Positions 62,435-64,000 of a stretch of 64,000 bases of DNA are shown one piece after another (position 1 is the first letter of the stretch; every line of letters begins with the position of its first letter). The stretch is from Novosphingobium indicum. Lineage in GTDB: Bacteria; Pseudomonadota; Alphaproteobacteria; Sphingomonadales; Sphingomonadaceae. Under the pieces are notes generated by a model, which ran no database searches, was not told where the DNA came from, and worked only from the letters and a program-made list of their open reading frames with translations. Both the position numbers and the translations under genes were made by a program. The stretch spans positions 124,001 to 188,000 of the forward strand of contig NZ_BMLK01000005.1 in assembly GCF_014645195.1 (NCBI RefSeq). Reading direction: 5' to 3'.

Positions 62435-64000
62435 GTGAACGATATCCAGATGATCCCGCTCGGCAAGCTGCGCTTGTCCGAAGCCAATGTCCGCAAGAAC
62501 GATAGCAACCTCTTCATCGAGGAGCTTGCCGCCAATATCGAGGCCAAGGGCCTCCTGCAGAACCTGATCGTGGTGCCCGCCAAAAGACGCGGGTTCTTCG
62601 ATGTGACCGCCGGTGGTCGGCGTCTGCGCGCGCTCAATGCGCTGCTTGAGGCGGGCAAGGTGACCAAGACCCACGAGGTGCCGTGCAAGGTCATCGACAC
62701 CGACAGCGCCGAGCAGTCCGAACTTTCGCTGATTGAGAACGTCATCCGCCTCGACATGACGCCGACCGACGAGATCCGCGCCTACAAGCACTTCGTCAAC
62801 GAGGGCAGCGACCTCGACGCGATCGCCAAGCGTTTCGGCCGCACCCGCAGGTTCATCGAAGGCCGTCTGCGCCTGGCCGATCTCGCCGATCCGATCTTCA
62901 CGGCGCTCGAAGAAGGCCAGATCACGCTTGATGTCGCCAAGGCCTACGCGACCACGCCCAATCACGAGCGTCAGATGATGGTGTGGAACGAACTGGCCGA
63001 TTCCTGGCAGGGCAACCAGCCCGATTCGATCAGGCGCATGATCACCCACAGCGCGGTGCGCTCGTCCTCGCCGATGGCAAGGCTGGCCGGCGAAGCCGAA
63101 TACCTCGCTGCCGGTGGCCGGATCGAACGCGACCTCTTCACCGAGGATTCGAACGAGACCTGGATCGATGCCGAGATTGCCCAACGCATCGCCGGCGAGA
63201 AACTCCAGGCCTTTGCCACTGAGGTCGCCGAGACCTCGGGCTATGCCTGGGTGCGGCCAGTACTTGAAAGCCGGGTCCCTTACGCGGCGACCGAGGATCT
63301 GCATCAGGTTCATCTCGACCCCGCACCGCTCACCGACGAGGAACAGGCCGAAGCCGACCGCCTGCTAGAGACGATCTCAGCGCTCGAAGCCGAGAGCGAG
63401 GGCCTCGATGAAGACGACGAGGCCGCAGTTGCCGAGTTCCAGGCGCGCTGGGAAGCGGCGACCGAAGCATACGATGCTCTCCACGACAAACCCCCGGTGA
63501 TCCCCGAGGAGATAAAGGCCAATCTCGGCTGCTTCGTCATCGTGCGCGAGAACGGCGAGCCCGCGATTGCCCATGGCCTCTACAGCGACAAGCCGCTCGA
63601 GAAGCGCAAGGCGCGTGGCAGCGATGCCACTGGAGAAGGTGGTTCGCTGGGAGAAGGAAGCGATGCCGGATCGGCGCCCAAGCCGCTGTCGCAGAAACTG
63701 GTCGAGGAACTGGCCGTGCAGCGCCGCGACATCCTCTCGGTCAATCTCGCAGCCAACCCGGCGATCGCGCTCGACTACATGATCTTCGCGATTGCCGATG
63801 CCGGGCTGACCTACGGCGCGCAGGCGCTCGGCACCACAATCCGCGCGCCTTCACCCTCGCTCTACCTCGCCAGCTATCCGGAGTCCCCTGCGCACACGCT
63901 GATGGCTGACATGCGCGAGACGCTCGATACCGCCTGGACCGAACACGAGCGTACCGTTGAAAGGTTCACCGCATTCAGCGCGCTCGATGACGAAGCCAAG
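62435..64000 (+). CDS. ParB/Spo0J-like protein, large plasmid type (3' end outside window)
   Basis: 522 codons are visible from GTG 62435, preceded by GAGGAG; ATG 62420 is in frame but lacks a site. ParB N-terminal domain: IQMIPLGKLRLSEANVRKND near 4, LFIEELAANIEAKGLLQNLI near 29, FFDVTAGGRRLRALNALLEA near 55 (GxRR box), LSLIENVIRLDMTPTDEIRA near 99. An HTH follows (LDAIAKRFGRTRRFIEGRLR). The long acidic C-terminal part (ISALEAESEGLDEDDEAAVAE) is unlike partition ParB. Such proteins are found in conjugative-plasmid gene sets and may act in DNA binding rather than segregation. A stray iteron lies upstream. Confidence 0.85.
   Translation, partial: MNDIQMIPLGKLRLSEANVRKNDSNLFIEELAANIEAKGLLQNLIVVPAKRRGFFDVTAGGRRLRALNALLEAGKVTKTHEVPCKVIDTDSAEQSELSLIENVIRLDMTPTDEIRAYKHFVNEGSDLDAIAKRFGRTRRFIEGRLRLADLADPIFTALEEGQITLDVAKAYATTPNHERQMMVWNELADSWQGNQPDSIRRMITHSAVRSSSPMARLAGEAEYLAAGGRIERDLFTEDSNETWIDAEIAQRIAGEKLQAFATEVAETSGYAWVRPVLESRVPYAATEDLHQVHLDPAPLTDEEQAEADRLLETISALEAESEGLDEDDEAAVAEFQARWEAATEAYDALHDKPPVIPEEIKANLGCFVIVRENGEPAIAHGLYSDKPLEKRKARGSDATGEGGSLGEGSDAGSAPKPLSQKLVEELAVQRRDILSVNLAANPAIALDYMIFAIADAGLTYGAQALGTTIRAPSPSLYLASYPESPAHTLMADMRETLDTAWTEHERTVERFTAFSALDDEAK

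Noticed and set aside
1..64000. tRNA or rRNA genes
   Set aside because: No cloverleaf sequence or rRNA core motif was recognised on reading either strand.

Overview
The window reads as GC-rich alphaproteobacterial DNA, most likely from a sphingomonad, and probably lies on a plasmid. The organism is inferred from gene style (RepA-type initiator, ParA/ParB, CHC2-Toprim protein, giant methylase-helicase, DUF433/DUF5615 pair, all familiar from sphingomonad plasmids). No rRNA, tRNA or CRISPR array was found.

Left part (1-34.9 kb) is an island for low-oxygen energy metabolism and stress. On the minus strand a very large cyclic beta-1,2-glucan synthase (cut by the left edge) follows a tandem universal stress protein. 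Next come an ATP-grasp protein, a slipin, a NifX-like protein, an archaeal-type (type II) GAPDH, small membrane proteins (DUF5676-like, DUF2933, SPW), a Crp/Fnr regulator with four FNR-like cysteines, enolase, a GltD-like iron-sulfur oxidoreductase, pyruvate:ferredoxin oxidoreductase, a dihydroorotate-dehydrogenase-like protein, phosphoglycerate kinase, a zinc alcohol dehydrogenase, glycogen phosphorylase and ADP-glucose pyrophosphorylase. DUF2934 and CopC-like genes follow.

Middle part (35.0-47.2 kb) is one tightly packed, mostly overlapping operon for a group 3b-like bidirectional [NiFe]-hydrogenase: iron-sulfur subunit, a cyclic-nucleotide-fold protein without HTH, FAD/2Fe-2S diaphorase, a small membrane protein, small and large hydrogenase subunits, maturation protease, a short HypA-like protein, then HypF, HypC, HypD, HypE and HypX. 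HypB is absent. A second UspA and a DUF305 lipoprotein follow.

Right part (49.3-64.0 kb) is plasmid backbone: tyrosine recombinase, an unknown protein divergent from it with two inverted repeats between them, an iteron array (probable oriV), RepA, ParB, ParA, CHC2-Toprim protein, a 1,412-residue methylase-helicase, a DUF433/DUF5615 toxin-antitoxin pair and a second ParB-like protein cut by the right edge.

Taken together the island encodes lower glycolysis (GAPDH, PGK, enolase), glycogen turnover, pyruvate oxidation to acetyl-CoA with reduced ferredoxin, and outlets for reductant (alcohol dehydrogenase, H2). Eight asymmetric FNR-like boxes (TTGAY-N4-RTTRA) sit in front of its transcription units, so it looks like a self-contained, oxygen-controlled regulon carried on a plasmid. 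That is the main discovery candidate. Others are a duplicated hydrogenase promoter with a gene remnant, a parS-like palindrome pair around rep, a stray iteron near the distal parB, and a G-rich motif that changes strand near the origin.
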